Assembly (NCBI GenBank): GCA_031553935.1
Contig: JAVBKS010000012.1
Location: 14,490 to 78,489, forward strand
Length of the DNA stretch: 64,000 nt
Direction: 5' to 3'
DNA from: JAISDD01 sp031553935
GTDB lineage: Bacteria > Bacillota > Syntrophomonadia > Syntrophomonadales > Syntrophomonadaceae
Of this stretch, positions 44,875 through 54,907 are shown piece after piece (positions within the stretch are counted from its first letter, which is position 1; the number at the start of each line of letters is the position of its first letter). The position numbers and the translations under genes are program-made. A model generated the notes under the pieces. The model had not been told where the DNA came from. It did not search any database and saw nothing but the letters and a program-made list of their open reading frames with translations.

Positions 44875-46893
44875 ATGCTATCACAAATAAGAAACATAGG
44901 AATAATTGCGCATATCGATGCGGGGAAAACAACCACAACCGAAAGAATACTATACTATACCGGCCAAACCCATAAAATGGGAGAAACCCATGACGGAGAG
45001 AGTATAATGGATTATCTCCCTTATGAAAAAGAGCGCGGCATCACTGTAACCTCGGCAGCTACTCACTGTCAATGGAAAGACCATAGTATCAATATTATTG
45101 ATACACCGGGTCACGTTGATTTTACGGCTGAAGTTGAAAGAAGCTTGAGAATTCTTGATGGCGTGGTGGTAATTTTCTGTGGAAAAGGTGGAGTTGAACC
45201 CCAATCTGAAACCGTTTGGCGCCAGGCGGATAAGTATAAAACTCCAAGAATTGCGTATATAAATAAAATGGATGCGATTGGAGCTAATTTTTTCGCAGTT
45301 GTTGATCAAATTAAAAGCCGTTTAGGTGCTCAGCCCTTGGTTATTACTATTCCAGCTTTTGCTGATGAAGAATTCATTGGTATTATTGACATTATTGGAA
45401 ACAAGCTGATTACGTATTCCGGAAACAGTGGTGCTAATATTACCGAGCAAGAAATCCCGGATGAATACAATGCCGACGTAAATAAATGGTATGAAAAACT
45501 TGTCGAGGATGTCGCGCAATATGATGAGGCAATTTTTGACCTTTATGTCGGCGGCGAAAAAATACCTAATGATACATTATGGGATGCGATTAGAAAACTG
45601 ACGGTAAAAGGAATTATAGTTCCTACTATATGTGGTAGCTCTTATCGCAACATAGGTGTTCAAAATCTGTTAGATGCAATCATTAATTACTTACCTTCAC
45701 CAGCTGATATTGATTTCAACTCTGCTCTGGACGAAATGACTAGTCTGGAGAAAAAAGATATTTCAAAACAACCATTTGCGGCTTTGGTTTTTAAAATCGT
45801 GACCGATAGACATGTGGGCAAATTAGCCTTTGCCAGAGTCTATTCGGGAAGTATTTCTGCTGGAACCTATGTTAACAATTGCAGTAAGGATAAAAGAGAA
45901 CGTATTGGCAGATTGGTTAGAATGCATGCTAACCATCGCGAAGAATTAGAAATGGTTAATACCGGAGATATAGTAGCTTTCATTGGCTTAAAAGATGTTT
46001 CAACCGGAGATACGCTCTGTTCGGAAGGATATAATGTGATTTTAGAATCAATTGATTTCCCGGAACCGGTAATGCAAATTGCCATCGAGCCAAAAACCCA
46101 AGCAGATCAGAGCAAAATTGCTGAAGCACTAAACCGCATGTGTGCGGAAGATCCCACGATTAAGCTATTATATAATAAAGAAACAGGCCAAACCTTAATC
46201 TCAGGTATGGGAGAATTACACCTGGAAATAATCACAGAGCGTTTATCCAGAGAGTTTAAAGTCGAGTTTAATACTGGGCGACCAGAGGTTTCATACAAAG
46301 AAACGATTTCAGCCAGTGCTGAACATGTCACTCGCTATGTTAAGCAGACCGGCGGCAAAGGACAATTTGCCCATGTAGTACTTAAGATTGAGCCTTTCGA
46401 AGGCTACAAGTTCATTAATGCAATTACAGGCGGAGCAATACCGCGGGAGTATATACCAGCTGTTGAGGCCGGAGTAAAGCAAGCGCTCAACGAAGGAATT
46501 ATAAAAGGATTTCCTATTGTAGATATACAGATTACACTGCTCGACGGCTCATTCCATGAAGTTGATTCATCTGAAATGGCATTCCGGACAGCAGGAATAC
46601 TAGCCACCAAAGAATGTCTCAAAAAAGCGAAACCGCTGCTATTAGAACCAATAATGAAGCTGGAGGTCACTTCACCTGATGAATTTACCGGCAGCATAAT
46701 TGCAACCATTAATAATCGCCGGGGAAGACTAGAATCGATGGAAACCTATAATAATACCCAGATTATTAAAGGATTCGTTCCCTTGGTAGAGCTTTTTGGT
46801 TATTCCACTTCTCTTAGATCGCAGACCCAGGGACGTGCTTCTTTTTCCATGGAGTTTTCGCATTACGACAGCGTAAACAGTATACCGGAGTAA
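44875..46893 (+). CDS. Elongation factor G paralogue
   Basis: A 672-residue translational GTPase with the full G domain (HIDAGKTTTTERIL, DTPGHVDFT, NKMD) and domains II-V. It is slightly shorter than the classical 690-700-residue EF-G. It is not in a str operon, so it is probably a second EF-G, which in other bacteria may divide translocation and ribosome recycling between copies. AAAGAGGTCG is the ribosome site. A distinct EF-G-like gene is at 54908. Confidence 0.85.
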   Translation: MLSQIRNIGIIAHIDAGKTTTTERILYYTGQTHKMGETHDGESIMDYLPYEKERGITVTSAATHCQWKDHSINIIDTPGHVDFTAEVERSLRILDGVVVIFCGKGGVEPQSETVWRQADKYKTPRIAYINKMDAIGANFFAVVDQIKSRLGAQPLVITIPAFADEEFIGIIDIIGNKLITYSGNSGANITEQEIPDEYNADVNKWYEKLVEDVAQYDEAIFDLYVGGEKIPNDTLWDAIRKLTVKGIIVPTICGSSYRNIGVQNLLDAIINYLPSPADIDFNSALDEMTSLEKKDISKQPFAALVFKIVTDRHVGKLAFARVYSGSISAGTYVNNCSKDKRERIGRLVRMHANHREELEMVNTGDIVAFIGLKDVSTGDTLCSEGYNVILESIDFPEPVMQIAIEPKTQADQSKIAEALNRMCAEDPTIKLLYNKETGQTLISGMGELHLEIITERLSREFKVEFNTGRPEVSYKETISASAEHVTRYVKQTGGKGQFAHVVLKIEPFEGYKFINAITGGAIPREYIPAVEAGVKQALNEGIIKGFPIVDIQITLLDGSFHEVDSSEMAFRTAGILATKECLKKAKPLLLEPIMKLEVTSPDEFTGSIIATINNRRGRLESMETYNNTQIIKGFVPLVELFGYSTSLRSQTQGRASFSMEFSHYDSVNSIPE

Positions 46894-46903
46894 GGTGAGG
46901 ATA

Positions 46904-46936
46904 TGTCGAGGGGGAGTTTTTTAACACCCCTCGACA
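46904..46936 (+). terminator. Hairpin terminator between the EF-G gene and feoB
   Basis: A perfect 10-bp stem TGTCGAGGGG/CCCCTCGACA with a 13-nt loop, in the convergent gap; the T run lies within the loop, so it may work poorly. Confidence 0.5.
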
Positions 46937-47006
46937 CTTGAAGTAGTAGCTAGCAGGTGGTTTTAGAAAGGTACGTGAAAAGAACAAGCGTCTTTTGTTA
47001 ATTCAT

Positions 47007-49118
47007 TTAAACACCAATCCCCAATAATTGGCCAAGCTGGAAGACAATGAAGGATACTATCCAAGCAAGCGCGATGGTATATATAATCGTGAAGCCCGGC
47101 CACTTCCAACTATTAGTCTCCCGTTTAATAACTGCTATCGATGCCATGCAGGGAACATATAAAAGCGTAAAGATCATTAAAACATATGCCGTCAGCGGAG
47201 TATAGCCAGATGATGCCTGGGCCCGCCGAGCGAAAGCATTGGCTCCAGTTTCCGGATTATCACTATCGTCTTCCAGATCTTCTTCGCTTAGACTATACAA
47301 AGTTCCAAGGGTACTTACAACAACCTCTTTGGCGCCAAAGCCTGCAACTAAAGCAATGCCGGTTTTCCAGTCGAATCCCAATGGTTTTAAGACCGGCTCA
47401 ATTATTTTACCAACAGTGCCGGCATAACTGTTTTCCAACTGAACTTCTGCACTGACTGGTTCCGGTGTGATAGATTCTGTTTCAGGATAGGTGAAAAGTG
47501 CCCACATAATTATTGAAACCGCCAAAATTAGAGTTCCTGCTTTTTTCAGATAAAGCCAGCTGCGCTCCCACATATGAATAAGAATACTCTTAAAGCTGGG
47601 TAATCTATAGATAGGTAACTCCATTACAAATGGTTCGGCTTCTCCAGGTAATAACCAGGTTCTAAAAACTCTAGCCATAATAATAGCCATAATTATGCCG
47701 ATTAAGTAAATCGAAAATAATACCGTGCCTGCATGTTCGGGAAAGAAGGCAGCAATCAATAAAATGTAAACCGGTAATCTGGCACCACAACTCATTAAAG
47801 GTGTGATCAGTATTGTAACTAATCTGTCTCTCGGGTTTTCCAAGGTGCGGGTAGCCATTATGGCCGGTATTGAACATCCAAAACCAATTAGCATGGGGAT
47901 AAAAGACTTGCCGTGCAATCCGGCTTTGTGCATTATTCTATCCATTAAGAAAGCAGCTCTTGACATATAGCCGCTTGCTTCCAGAAAAGCAATTCCTAAG
48001 AATAAGAGCAAAATATTCGGCAAAAATACGACTACACCGCCTACACCGCCAATTATGCCATCAACAAGCAGAGAACGGAGCATGCCTTCAGACATGGTTT
48101 CATTAAGATAATCGGCCAATGTAGTGAAGCCGGTTTCAATCCAGCCCATGGGATAGTTTCCTATAGTAAAAGTAAGCTGGAAAAGTAACCACATCATAGC
48201 TAAGAACAATGGCAAGCCAATTATGCGGTTCAATAACACGCGGTCTATTTTCTCCGTAGCTGTTACTTTGCTAATAATTTCCTTTTGACAGGCTTCGTGG
48301 AAAATTCCATTGATCGAGGCATATCTGTCTTCCGCTATTACTACCTCGGCATCATCACCAGTCACTGTCTTAATATTTGCACGGCTGGATTCAATAGCAG
48401 CGAATAATTTGTCGGCTTGAGAAAGATTCTTGATCTCTTTATAAAGCTCGTTATCGCCTTCAATCAGCTTAATAGCAACCCATCGTCTAGGACTTAGCTT
48501 AATTACATCAATGTTTTCAATTTCTTGATATTCCTTTGCTGATAGCAAAGTTTCTTCTAATGATGATATCGCTTCTTCTATTTCCGCACGGTAACGAATA
48601 GTTTTATTGCTATATTCTTTGCTTGATAAAACTTGCAATACGGTTGCAATAATTTTATCTGTGCCTACGTTTTTACTTCCTGTGGAGCTGATAACAGGAA
48701 TTCCCAATAATTGAGATAATAAGTTCATATCGACCCGAAGGCCAATCTTTTCAGTTAGGTCGTACATATTGAGGACTAATATAATGGGGACTTCAAGCTC
48801 TTTTAATTGCAGCGTAAGATTCAAATTGCGCTGCAAGTTTGATATATCAACGATGTTAACTATAACATCAGGCCGCTCGCGAATAATAACCTCTCGGGTC
48901 ACTACTTCATCGGGGGAATATGGTGACAAAGCGTAAGATCCAGGAAGATCGACAACTTTTATCGTGGTTCCCTCATGCTTTAAATAACCTTCCTTGCGCT
49001 CAACAGTTACCCCCGGGTAATTGCCGACATGTTGTCTGGCACCGGTTAGATTATTAAATATTGTGGTTTTACCTGAATTCGGATTGCCCGCAAGAGCAAT
49101 ACAATATTCCTTTTTCAT
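47007..49118 (-). CDS. feoB: Ferrous iron transport protein B
   Basis: Imports Fe2+. The 703-residue protein has the cytosolic G domain (GNPNSGKTTIFN, DLPGSYALSPYSPDE, NMYD) and the transmembrane core with Gate motifs (LIGFGCSIPAIMATRTLENPRDR has the conserved Cys and the two Gate halves, PCMASIAVIKRE is the second). It is the second gene of feoAB and lies 19 bp after feoA. No feoC follows. The operon is likely Fur-controlled (see 49380-49398). Confidence 0.95.
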   Translation of the reverse strand: MKKEYCIALAGNPNSGKTTIFNNLTGARQHVGNYPGVTVERKEGYLKHEGTTIKVVDLPGSYALSPYSPDEVVTREVIIRERPDVIVNIVDISNLQRNLNLTLQLKELEVPIILVLNMYDLTEKIGLRVDMNLLSQLLGIPVISSTGSKNVGTDKIIATVLQVLSSKEYSNKTIRYRAEIEEAISSLEETLLSAKEYQEIENIDVIKLSPRRWVAIKLIEGDNELYKEIKNLSQADKLFAAIESSRANIKTVTGDDAEVVIAEDRYASINGIFHEACQKEIISKVTATEKIDRVLLNRIIGLPLFLAMMWLLFQLTFTIGNYPMGWIETGFTTLADYLNETMSEGMLRSLLVDGIIGGVGGVVVFLPNILLLFLGIAFLEASGYMSRAAFLMDRIMHKAGLHGKSFIPMLIGFGCSIPAIMATRTLENPRDRLVTILITPLMSCGARLPVYILLIAAFFPEHAGTVLFSIYLIGIIMAIIMARVFRTWLLPGEAEPFVMELPIYRLPSFKSILIHMWERSWLYLKKAGTLILAVSIIMWALFTYPETESITPEPVSAEVQLENSYAGTVGKIIEPVLKPLGFDWKTGIALVAGFGAKEVVVSTLGTLYSLSEEDLEDDSDNPETGANAFARRAQASSGYTPLTAYVLMIFTLLYVPCMASIAVIKRETNSWKWPGFTIIYTIALAWIVSFIVFQLGQLLGIGV

Positions 49119-49137
49119 TTCATATTACTCCTTATAC

Positions 49138-49362
49138 CTAATCAACCTCTATGGTATCTGCTTCCTCTTTTCTTAAAGAAATATGGAATCCGCTGCTCTT
49201 AATCTCTATCGGATCCCCTAAAGGAGCGAATCTCTCCATAGTAATCTCAACCCCAGGGATTAATCCCATGTCCATGATTCTTCGCTTAATAGCTCCATTG
49301 CCCCGAAGGGTTCTAATTGTAGCTCTTTCTCCCGGCAGCAGTTCTTGTAAAGTTCTAGTCAA
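49138..49362 (-). CDS. feoA: Ferrous iron transport protein A
   Basis: A 74-residue SH3-like protein that regulates FeoB. It has the conserved GERATIRTLRGNGAIKRRIMDMGLIPG opening (shown here split) and ends SLRKEEADTIEV. The start is TTG at 49362 after GAGGTGA; the longer frame to 49410 runs across the promoter and Fur box. Head gene of feoAB. Confidence 0.92.
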   Translation of the reverse strand: MTRTLQELLPGERATIRTLRGNGAIKRRIMDMGLIPGVEITMERFAPLGDPIEIKSSGFHISLRKEEADTIEVD

Positions 49363-49379
49363 ATTAATCACCTCTCTTT

Positions 49380-49398
49380 GATAACGATTATCATTATC
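49380..49398 (-). promoter_or_regulatory. Fur box in the feoAB promoter
   Basis: Plus-strand GATAACGATTATCATTATC matches the Fur consensus GATAATGATAATCATTATC at 17 of 19 positions. It follows directly on a promoter read on the minus strand (TTTACA at 49427-49422, 17 bp, TATATT at 49404-49399), where bound Fur would block transcription when iron is plentiful. Confidence 0.85.
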
Positions 49399-49410
49399 AA
49401 TATAATACAT

Positions 49411-49724
49411 CTTTGCGATTATGTAAATAGTTTTTAATTAAATTTGGCTGGTAAACGAAAAAAAAATATATATACTTATACTATTCGCTCATAAAAACGC
49501 TCCAAATCTTTGGACGCTCTTTAGACACCATACCCTTAAGGGTACAGGCTATTGTTAGCTGCGTTCACTACAAAAGGGTGAGGGCAAGGATAATAGTATT
49601 TCCCTAAAGAGGACTACTGATGTCTGCTGAGCAGACTATTAAGGTTGCTGATGCGCTCTTAAGTGTGCCATTAAATCGGATAATTATTAGAATTGCATTG
49701 AAAATAAGGGGGAGGGAATAAGTT
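49411..49724. other. Leader region upstream of yibE/F, three stacked hairpins
   Basis: The 314-bp gap contains CCAAATCTTTGG near 49501-49512, the palindrome TACCCTTAAGGGTA near 49534-49547, and GTCTGCTGAGCAGAC near 49622-49636. The DNA between them has a GC-rich, non-coding look, unlike other gaps here. No known riboswitch consensus fits by eye. Confidence 0.4.
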
Positions 49725-50903
49725 TTGAAAGCGCGCAATTATTTATTGGCTGTGGTCGTGTTTTCTTTAATAGCTATGTTTGCTATTACAGCAGGAGCCC
49801 GAGCTGAACCGATTGAAGAAGCTGCTTTTGTTGAAGTGATTTATAAAGCTAGAGTTATTACTGTTGAAAACACTAATCAAACCGATATTAGTGGTTGGAA
49901 AAGCCCGATAATAAATCAAACTGTCGATGTGGAGGTATTAGAAGGAGAATATAAAGGGAAAACTCTCGAGGCTACAAATGTATTATCAGGCACTCCGGGA
50001 ATGGATCTGTTTATTAATCCGGGAGACTATGTACTGGTCACGATTCAAGAAATGACTTTAGATGATGGCAGCAAAAGTATTGCCAACACGTTTGTTTCTG
50101 AACACTGGCGCAGCAGCGCAACCAATTGGCTCATTGCTTTATTTGCAGTTTTGATGATCGCAATTGGCAGATTGCAAGGCTTAAAATCTTTAATAGCATT
50201 GGGGATAACCATTGCCGGTATATACAAAGTCCTCTTACCAGGCTTGGTTGCCGGGAAAGATCCGGTTTTCTTAACCATATTATTACTTATAGTCGTTACT
50301 ATGATTACTATGCTTTTGGTAGCGGGTTTTTCAAAGAAGTCTTTAGCTGCAATTCTAGGTACTTTTGGAGGTCTGGTATTCGCTGCGCTTCTCTCACAGT
50401 TATTCGGGGATTGGGCTCAATTGCAGGGATTAGCTACCGAGGAAGAAAAAATGTTGCTGTATGTCGACGGGATAAGTATAGACATGAAAGGTCTTTTGTT
50501 TTCGGGAATAGTTATTGGCGCTGTGGGTGCAATAATGGATGTCTCTATATCTATTGCCTCGGCCATCAGTGAAATCAGCCTGGCTGATCCCAGTAAAAAG
50601 CTTATGGATTTGTTTAAAGCGGGGATGAATGTTGGTAAAGATATTATGGGTGCCATGGCAAATACCTTGATACTTGCTTACACTGGTGGAGCGCTGCCAT
50701 TACTATTACTGCTTATAGTCTATAACATGGCACCCATAAAGGTATTGAATCTAGAGTTAATAGTAACTGAGATCGTTCGCGCCTTAGTAGGAAGTATTGC
50801 TTTAATTACTTCTATTCCCATCACGGCGATCATTTCATCATGGTTGCTGGGGAAACACAATCCCAAAAAAGAATCGCTTTTACTTGACCAGGAAATTGAA
50901 TAG
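49725..50903 (+). CDS. YibE/F-like membrane protein
   Basis: A 392-residue protein with a signal/anchor start (residues 1-28), an outer beta-rich part (VDVEVLEGEYKGKTLEATN...) and about seven C-terminal membrane helices with the family's GAVGAIMDVSISIASAI sequence. YibE/F proteins are widespread in Firmicutes; their function is unsettled. The start is TTG with GGGGGAGGG 8 nt upstream. The gene converges with sleB with 7 bp between the stops. Confidence 0.8.
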   Translation: MKARNYLLAVVVFSLIAMFAITAGARAEPIEEAAFVEVIYKARVITVENTNQTDISGWKSPIINQTVDVEVLEGEYKGKTLEATNVLSGTPGMDLFINPGDYVLVTIQEMTLDDGSKSIANTFVSEHWRSSATNWLIALFAVLMIAIGRLQGLKSLIALGITIAGIYKVLLPGLVAGKDPVFLTILLLIVVTMITMLLVAGFSKKSLAAILGTFGGLVFAALLSQLFGDWAQLQGLATEEEKMLLYVDGISIDMKGLLFSGIVIGAVGAIMDVSISIASAISEISLADPSKKLMDLFKAGMNVGKDIMGAMANTLILAYTGGALPLLLLLIVYNMAPIKVLNLELIVTEIVRALVGSIALITSIPITAIISSWLLGKHNPKKESLLLDQEIE

Positions 50904-50910
50904 CTTTTTC

Positions 50911-51627
50911 TTATCTTGCGAATACATGCCGTCCGATAATTTTTATTATCGGGCGATTCCATACCCATTTACTAGTGGCGGTATCGGGATTCCAATAATA
51001 TATGGCTCCATTGGTTGGATCCCAACCTTGGATTGCTTGCTTAGCTGCCTCATAAGCATTCTGGTTCGGTTTCAAATAATACTGACCGTCACTAACTGCT
51101 GTAAAAGCGCCGGGCTGAGTAATAATTTTTTCAATCGAATTCCCAAACTCTCCATTGTAATAGCGATTTAATACGACTGCCGCTACTGCAACTTGGCCTT
51201 CAAAGTTTTCCCCGCGGGCTTCCCCGAATACTACTCGAGCTAAACAATTCATCTCATGGGTAGTGAGGGTTAATCCTGAACGCGTTACCCCTTTGGAACG
51301 GCTTGGCTGTGTATAAGAGTCTTTATTAATTATGGCAAGTATTGCATTTATCGTGCTAGAGCCGGCAATTCCATCTGCTGTAAGTCCGTTTTTTGCTTGA
51401 AACAAACGAACCGCTTCTTTGGTTTGTTTGCCGTAGTTCCCATCTATTCCATTAGTATCATAACCGAACAATTGCAAATGATTTTGCAATTGCATTACTT
51501 CTTGATTCTTCATGCCTTCCTTGAGAACTTGATCACCTAATTTTGCTTGCGCAGTCTCAGTGTTAGCAAAAACGAAGATTAGAACAAGTATGATGATCGG
51601 TACATAAATGTTTGTTCTTGTTATCAT
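50911..51627 (-). CDS. sleB: Spore cortex-lytic enzyme SleB
   Basis: A 238-residue exported enzyme: signal peptide (residues 1-28, ETAQA), a peptidoglycan-binding domain (about 35-95; HLQLFGYDTNGIDGNYGKQT), and the Hydrolase_2 domain (115-238) with the Glu in LARVVFGEARGE and the closing GRHVFA. SleB depolymerises cortex muramic-lactam glycan at germination. No ypeB partner is visible next to it. A related single-domain protein is at 5352-5795. Confidence 0.92.
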   Translation of the reverse strand: MITRTNIYVPIIILVLIFVFANTETAQAKLGDQVLKEGMKNQEVMQLQNHLQLFGYDTNGIDGNYGKQTKEAVRLFQAKNGLTADGIAGSSTINAILAIINKDSYTQPSRSKGVTRSGLTLTTHEMNCLARVVFGEARGENFEGQVAVAAVVLNRYYNGEFGNSIEKIITQPGAFTAVSDGQYYLKPNQNAYEAAKQAIQGWDPTNGAIYYWNPDTATSKWVWNRPIIKIIGRHVFAR

Positions 51628-52082
51628 AATTTCATTCCTTTCCTGCTTGCCATTCTATCTTATAAAAAGGTTAATTATCAAAAAGACAAGCCCACGAATA
51701 AGCATATGTAAGTTGCTGTCCGATAAACTGCAAAAAATTTAATCATATCAGGCAAGCTAAACGGAGATAACTGCGAATTATTAGGGCATTCCTATTGTTT
51801 CCACTAATCCCAATACCGACATATAATGGCATTTTCAATTAGGATTACAATTAATTCGCTGGAAAGTGCTAAATATTCGGATTATAATTAAAAGAAATAT
51901 CAAGCCAAGCAGTTTCTTTATTTTTTAAAAAAATGAAAATATATGCTATGTGCATAACATTTTACAAGTAAGTAATTGGCAATATCGACTAGTAAATTGT
52001 GGACTAATAAGAATTTATTGTTGCTGCAAGGGCTCTTCAATTATCGAGTATTATAATTAAACGAACAAAAGGAGGGGAAAAC
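51628..52082. other. Intergenic region, divergent
   Basis: About 455 bp, AT-rich, between sleB (leftward) and the SLH gene (rightward). Promoters of both should be here, but no strong consensus promoter, RNA or repeat is recognised. Confidence 0.4.
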
Positions 52083-53414
52083 ATGAGAAAACTTTTTACA
52101 GTGTTAATGGCGGTAGTTGTCATGGTATCCTTTAACGGTCAATCTATGGTGTTAGCAGCTGCAGATTCGCCCGTTAGCACTAATTTGCAAAAACTTGTAA
52201 TAACTGATATTGAGAATCATTGGGGCAAACCAGCAATTGATAAAGTAATCGAAGATGGAATTATGGTAGCACTGGAAAATGGCAGTGAGCTCAAGTTCGA
52301 ACCCAATGCGCGTGTTGATAGAGCATTAGCTGCAACGGTACTCAATAAAGCTTTCCAACTGGATTTTGGGGACAAGGTCTTCATAAAACAACCTGAGTTA
52401 AAGGATTATTATAATGATGTGGCTGCAGATGCTCCTGAAGGAGTAGCAATTCTAAACTGCGCGGTTAATGAAATCTTTGATTGCCAGGAAAAACTCTTTG
52501 AACCCAAGAAAAACTTAACTAGATTGGAATTAGCTCAAGCTTATCAAAGAGCCTTTAATTCTCAAGGCTATAATATCCCTATGATAATGTCGATGCCCGT
52601 ATTTAGTGATTATAATGAGCTGTCAACCGAACAAATTAATGCCATTGTATTCGTAAATAATACCGGAATTATGAAAGGTTATGATAATCGATTCCGTCCT
52701 GGTGATATTGTAACCCGTGCTGAACTGGCACAAACAGTTGTAAACGCTATGCCGCTGATTAAAATGAATAATAATGATAGCCAAGCCGTTTCGATTACAA
52801 GTCTTGATAAAGCAGAGAAAATTGAAAGACTGGATGTTGAATTAAGAATTCCGGTCTTGCATAATCTGAAAAACCTTGAAGTTCAAGAGAAAATAAATAA
52901 CACATGGGAAAGTGATGCCCAAGCAATAGTAAATGAGATTAAGGAATCATTGCAAGAAGACATTGATTATGAAGACTATCCTGATCGTCCGCCTTATGCA
53001 ATTGCAACAGATTACGCTTTAGGAACAGTCAATTCAGATTTTGTCAGCTTATATGTTGACTATTACCAGTATACGGGTGGAGCTCACGGAATTACCGAAC
53101 GCAGAGCATATAATTATGATCTCAATCAGGGTTCAAGTATTAGCCTAGGTATGCTGTTTAAGGACGGTTACGATTACACATCTAAGATTAATGCAATTAT
53201 TTCTGAGCAGATAAAAATAGAACCGGATCTTTACTTTCAGGATGATATGGGCTTTCAGGGAATAAGCGCCGATCAGGATTTCTATATTAAAGGTGATAAG
53301 CTTATTGTATATTTCCAGCAATACGAGATAGCACCTTATGTAGCTGGCATACCTGAATTCGAAATAGCGCTTAGTGACTTAAGCGAAGGCTTAGGCAGTC
53401 TGAAGTTAAATTAA
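52083..53414 (+). CDS. S-layer-homology (SLH) surface protein with DUF4163/DUF3298 tail
   Basis: A 443-residue exported protein. After the signal peptide (1-25) come two or three SLH repeats (residues about 38-215: ITDIENHWGKPAIDKVIEDG, FEPNARVDRALAATVLNKAF; FRPGDIVTRAELAQTVVNAM), which anchor proteins to the cell-wall polymer. The C-terminal part (about 245-440) resembles the DUF4163 + DUF3298 pair (YYQYTGGAHGITE; ISLGMLFKDGYDY) known from sigma-regulator and exported proteins. AGGAGGGG precedes the ATG. Confidence 0.8.
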   Translation: MRKLFTVLMAVVVMVSFNGQSMVLAAADSPVSTNLQKLVITDIENHWGKPAIDKVIEDGIMVALENGSELKFEPNARVDRALAATVLNKAFQLDFGDKVFIKQPELKDYYNDVAADAPEGVAILNCAVNEIFDCQEKLFEPKKNLTRLELAQAYQRAFNSQGYNIPMIMSMPVFSDYNELSTEQINAIVFVNNTGIMKGYDNRFRPGDIVTRAELAQTVVNAMPLIKMNNNDSQAVSITSLDKAEKIERLDVELRIPVLHNLKNLEVQEKINNTWESDAQAIVNEIKESLQEDIDYEDYPDRPPYAIATDYALGTVNSDFVSLYVDYYQYTGGAHGITERRAYNYDLNQGSSISLGMLFKDGYDYTSKINAIISEQIKIEPDLYFQDDMGFQGISADQDFYIKGDKLIVYFQQYEIAPYVAGIPEFEIALSDLSEGLGSLKLN

Positions 53415-53491
53415 GCCCCAAACTACCAATAAGTATTCATTTATGTTATTATTATCCGATAGTGTTTCGTTCAACTAGAAAAACTCATTAT

Positions 53492-53514
53492 ATAAGGAAG
53501 CAGTATTGCTTCCT
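53492..53514. terminator. Hairpin between the SLH gene and the permease
   Basis: ATAAGGAAGCA pairs with TGCTTCCTTAT around a 1-3 nt loop; the downstream TATATTCATT has only a weak T run. Confidence 0.5.
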
Positions 53515-53549
53515 TATATTCATTATGGAATCAAGGAAAAGAGGTGTCT

Positions 53550-54827
53550 ATGTTATATAGTCAAGTAACACTAGCTATATTAGTTTTCGTTATTGCTTAT
53601 GCCCTAATTATTTCCGAAAAACTGCACCGCGCAATTATTAGTTTAGCGGGTGCGGCAGTGGTTATTATCCTTGGGATTATCACCCAAGAACAGGCAATCG
53701 ATAGTGTAGATTTTAATACTATTGGTTTGCTGATAGGCATGATGATAATCGTTGGAATAACCAGACGAAGCGGCGCTTTCGAGTACTTGGCTATTAAAGC
53801 ATCGAAAACCGCCAAAGGTGATCCCATTTTGATCATGGCGCTCTTGACTTTGATTACCGGAGTTTTGTCGGCATTTTTAGATAATGTTACTACGGTTTTA
53901 TTAATTGTACCGGTGACATTCTCCATCACCGACAAACTTGATATAAATCCGATGCCTTTTTTAATAGCCGAAATAATTGGTTCTAATATTGGAGGAACAG
54001 CAACCTTAATTGGTGATCCCCCCAATATTCTTATAGGTTCTGCAACTCACCTAGGATTTTTGGATTTCATTATCAATCTGTCTCCAATCGTAATACTTAT
54101 ACTTCCAGTTTCTATTCTGTGTCTGATCTTGTTTTTTAGAAAAGATCTAACGGTTGCCGATGAAAAACGCGAAAAAATCATGGAGCTAAATGAAAAGACT
54201 GCAATCAAAGACCATACTATCCTAAATAAGTCACTTTTTGCTCTCATGGTTACCATGATTGGATTTTGCTTACACGAATATCTGCATTTAGACTCTGCCA
54301 CGATTGCCATCGCAGGTGCCGTTCTATTGATGATCATTACCAAAGAAGAGCCGGAAGAGATCCTCTTGACGGTTGAATGGCCGACATTATTCTTTTTCAT
54401 TGGCTTATTTGTCATGGTTGAAGGTTTAATCGAAGTTGGAGTCATAAGCTATATAGCCAATGAATCACTCAATCTAACCCAAGGGAACTTAGCCCTAACC
54501 TCACTGCTAGTACTATGGCTATCAGGAATTGCCTCTGCCATTGTTGATAATATTCCCTTTGTTACCGCCATGATTCCTCTCTTGCATTCGATAGGAGGAC
54601 TTACCGATATGCCCATGGATCCAGTTTGGTGGTCATTAGCATTAGGAGCATGTCTGGGGGGGAATGGTACGATAATAGGAGCTTCGGCTAATGTGGTCGT
54701 GGCAGGAATTAGCGAAAAGCACGGCTACCCGATACAATTTGTGGAATTCATGAAATATGGCTTGCCGATAACATTTATTTCGTTGTTAATGGCTTCAGCA
54801 TATGTTTACTTAAGATATTTGCTCTAA
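53550..54827 (+). CDS. ArsB/NhaD-family ion permease (citrate/arsenite/Na+ type)
   Basis: A 425-residue membrane protein with about 11-12 helices and the two conserved halves of the ion transporter superfamily: DNVTTVLLIVPVT and NIGGTATLIGDPPNILIG in the first and DNIPFVTAMIPLL and GGNGTIIGASANVVVAG in the second. Relatives carry arsenite, Na+/H+ or dicarboxylates; no ars genes lie nearby, so arsenic resistance is not implied. The ATG at 53550 is chosen from GAGGTGTCT. Confidence 0.86.
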   Translation: MLYSQVTLAILVFVIAYALIISEKLHRAIISLAGAAVVIILGIITQEQAIDSVDFNTIGLLIGMMIIVGITRRSGAFEYLAIKASKTAKGDPILIMALLTLITGVLSAFLDNVTTVLLIVPVTFSITDKLDINPMPFLIAEIIGSNIGGTATLIGDPPNILIGSATHLGFLDFIINLSPIVILILPVSILCLILFFRKDLTVADEKREKIMELNEKTAIKDHTILNKSLFALMVTMIGFCLHEYLHLDSATIAIAGAVLLMIITKEEPEEILLTVEWPTLFFFIGLFVMVEGLIEVGVISYIANESLNLTQGNLALTSLLVLWLSGIASAIVDNIPFVTAMIPLLHSIGGLTDMPMDPVWWSLALGACLGGNGTIIGASANVVVAGISEKHGYPIQFVEFMKYGLPITFISLLMASAYVYLRYLL

Positions 54828-54907
54828 TAGCGACGAAAAAACTTTGCTTGAACGGGAAAATTGTAGTACTCTTTTATAAGCTATGTATAATATAAGGAGG
54901 TAATTCA

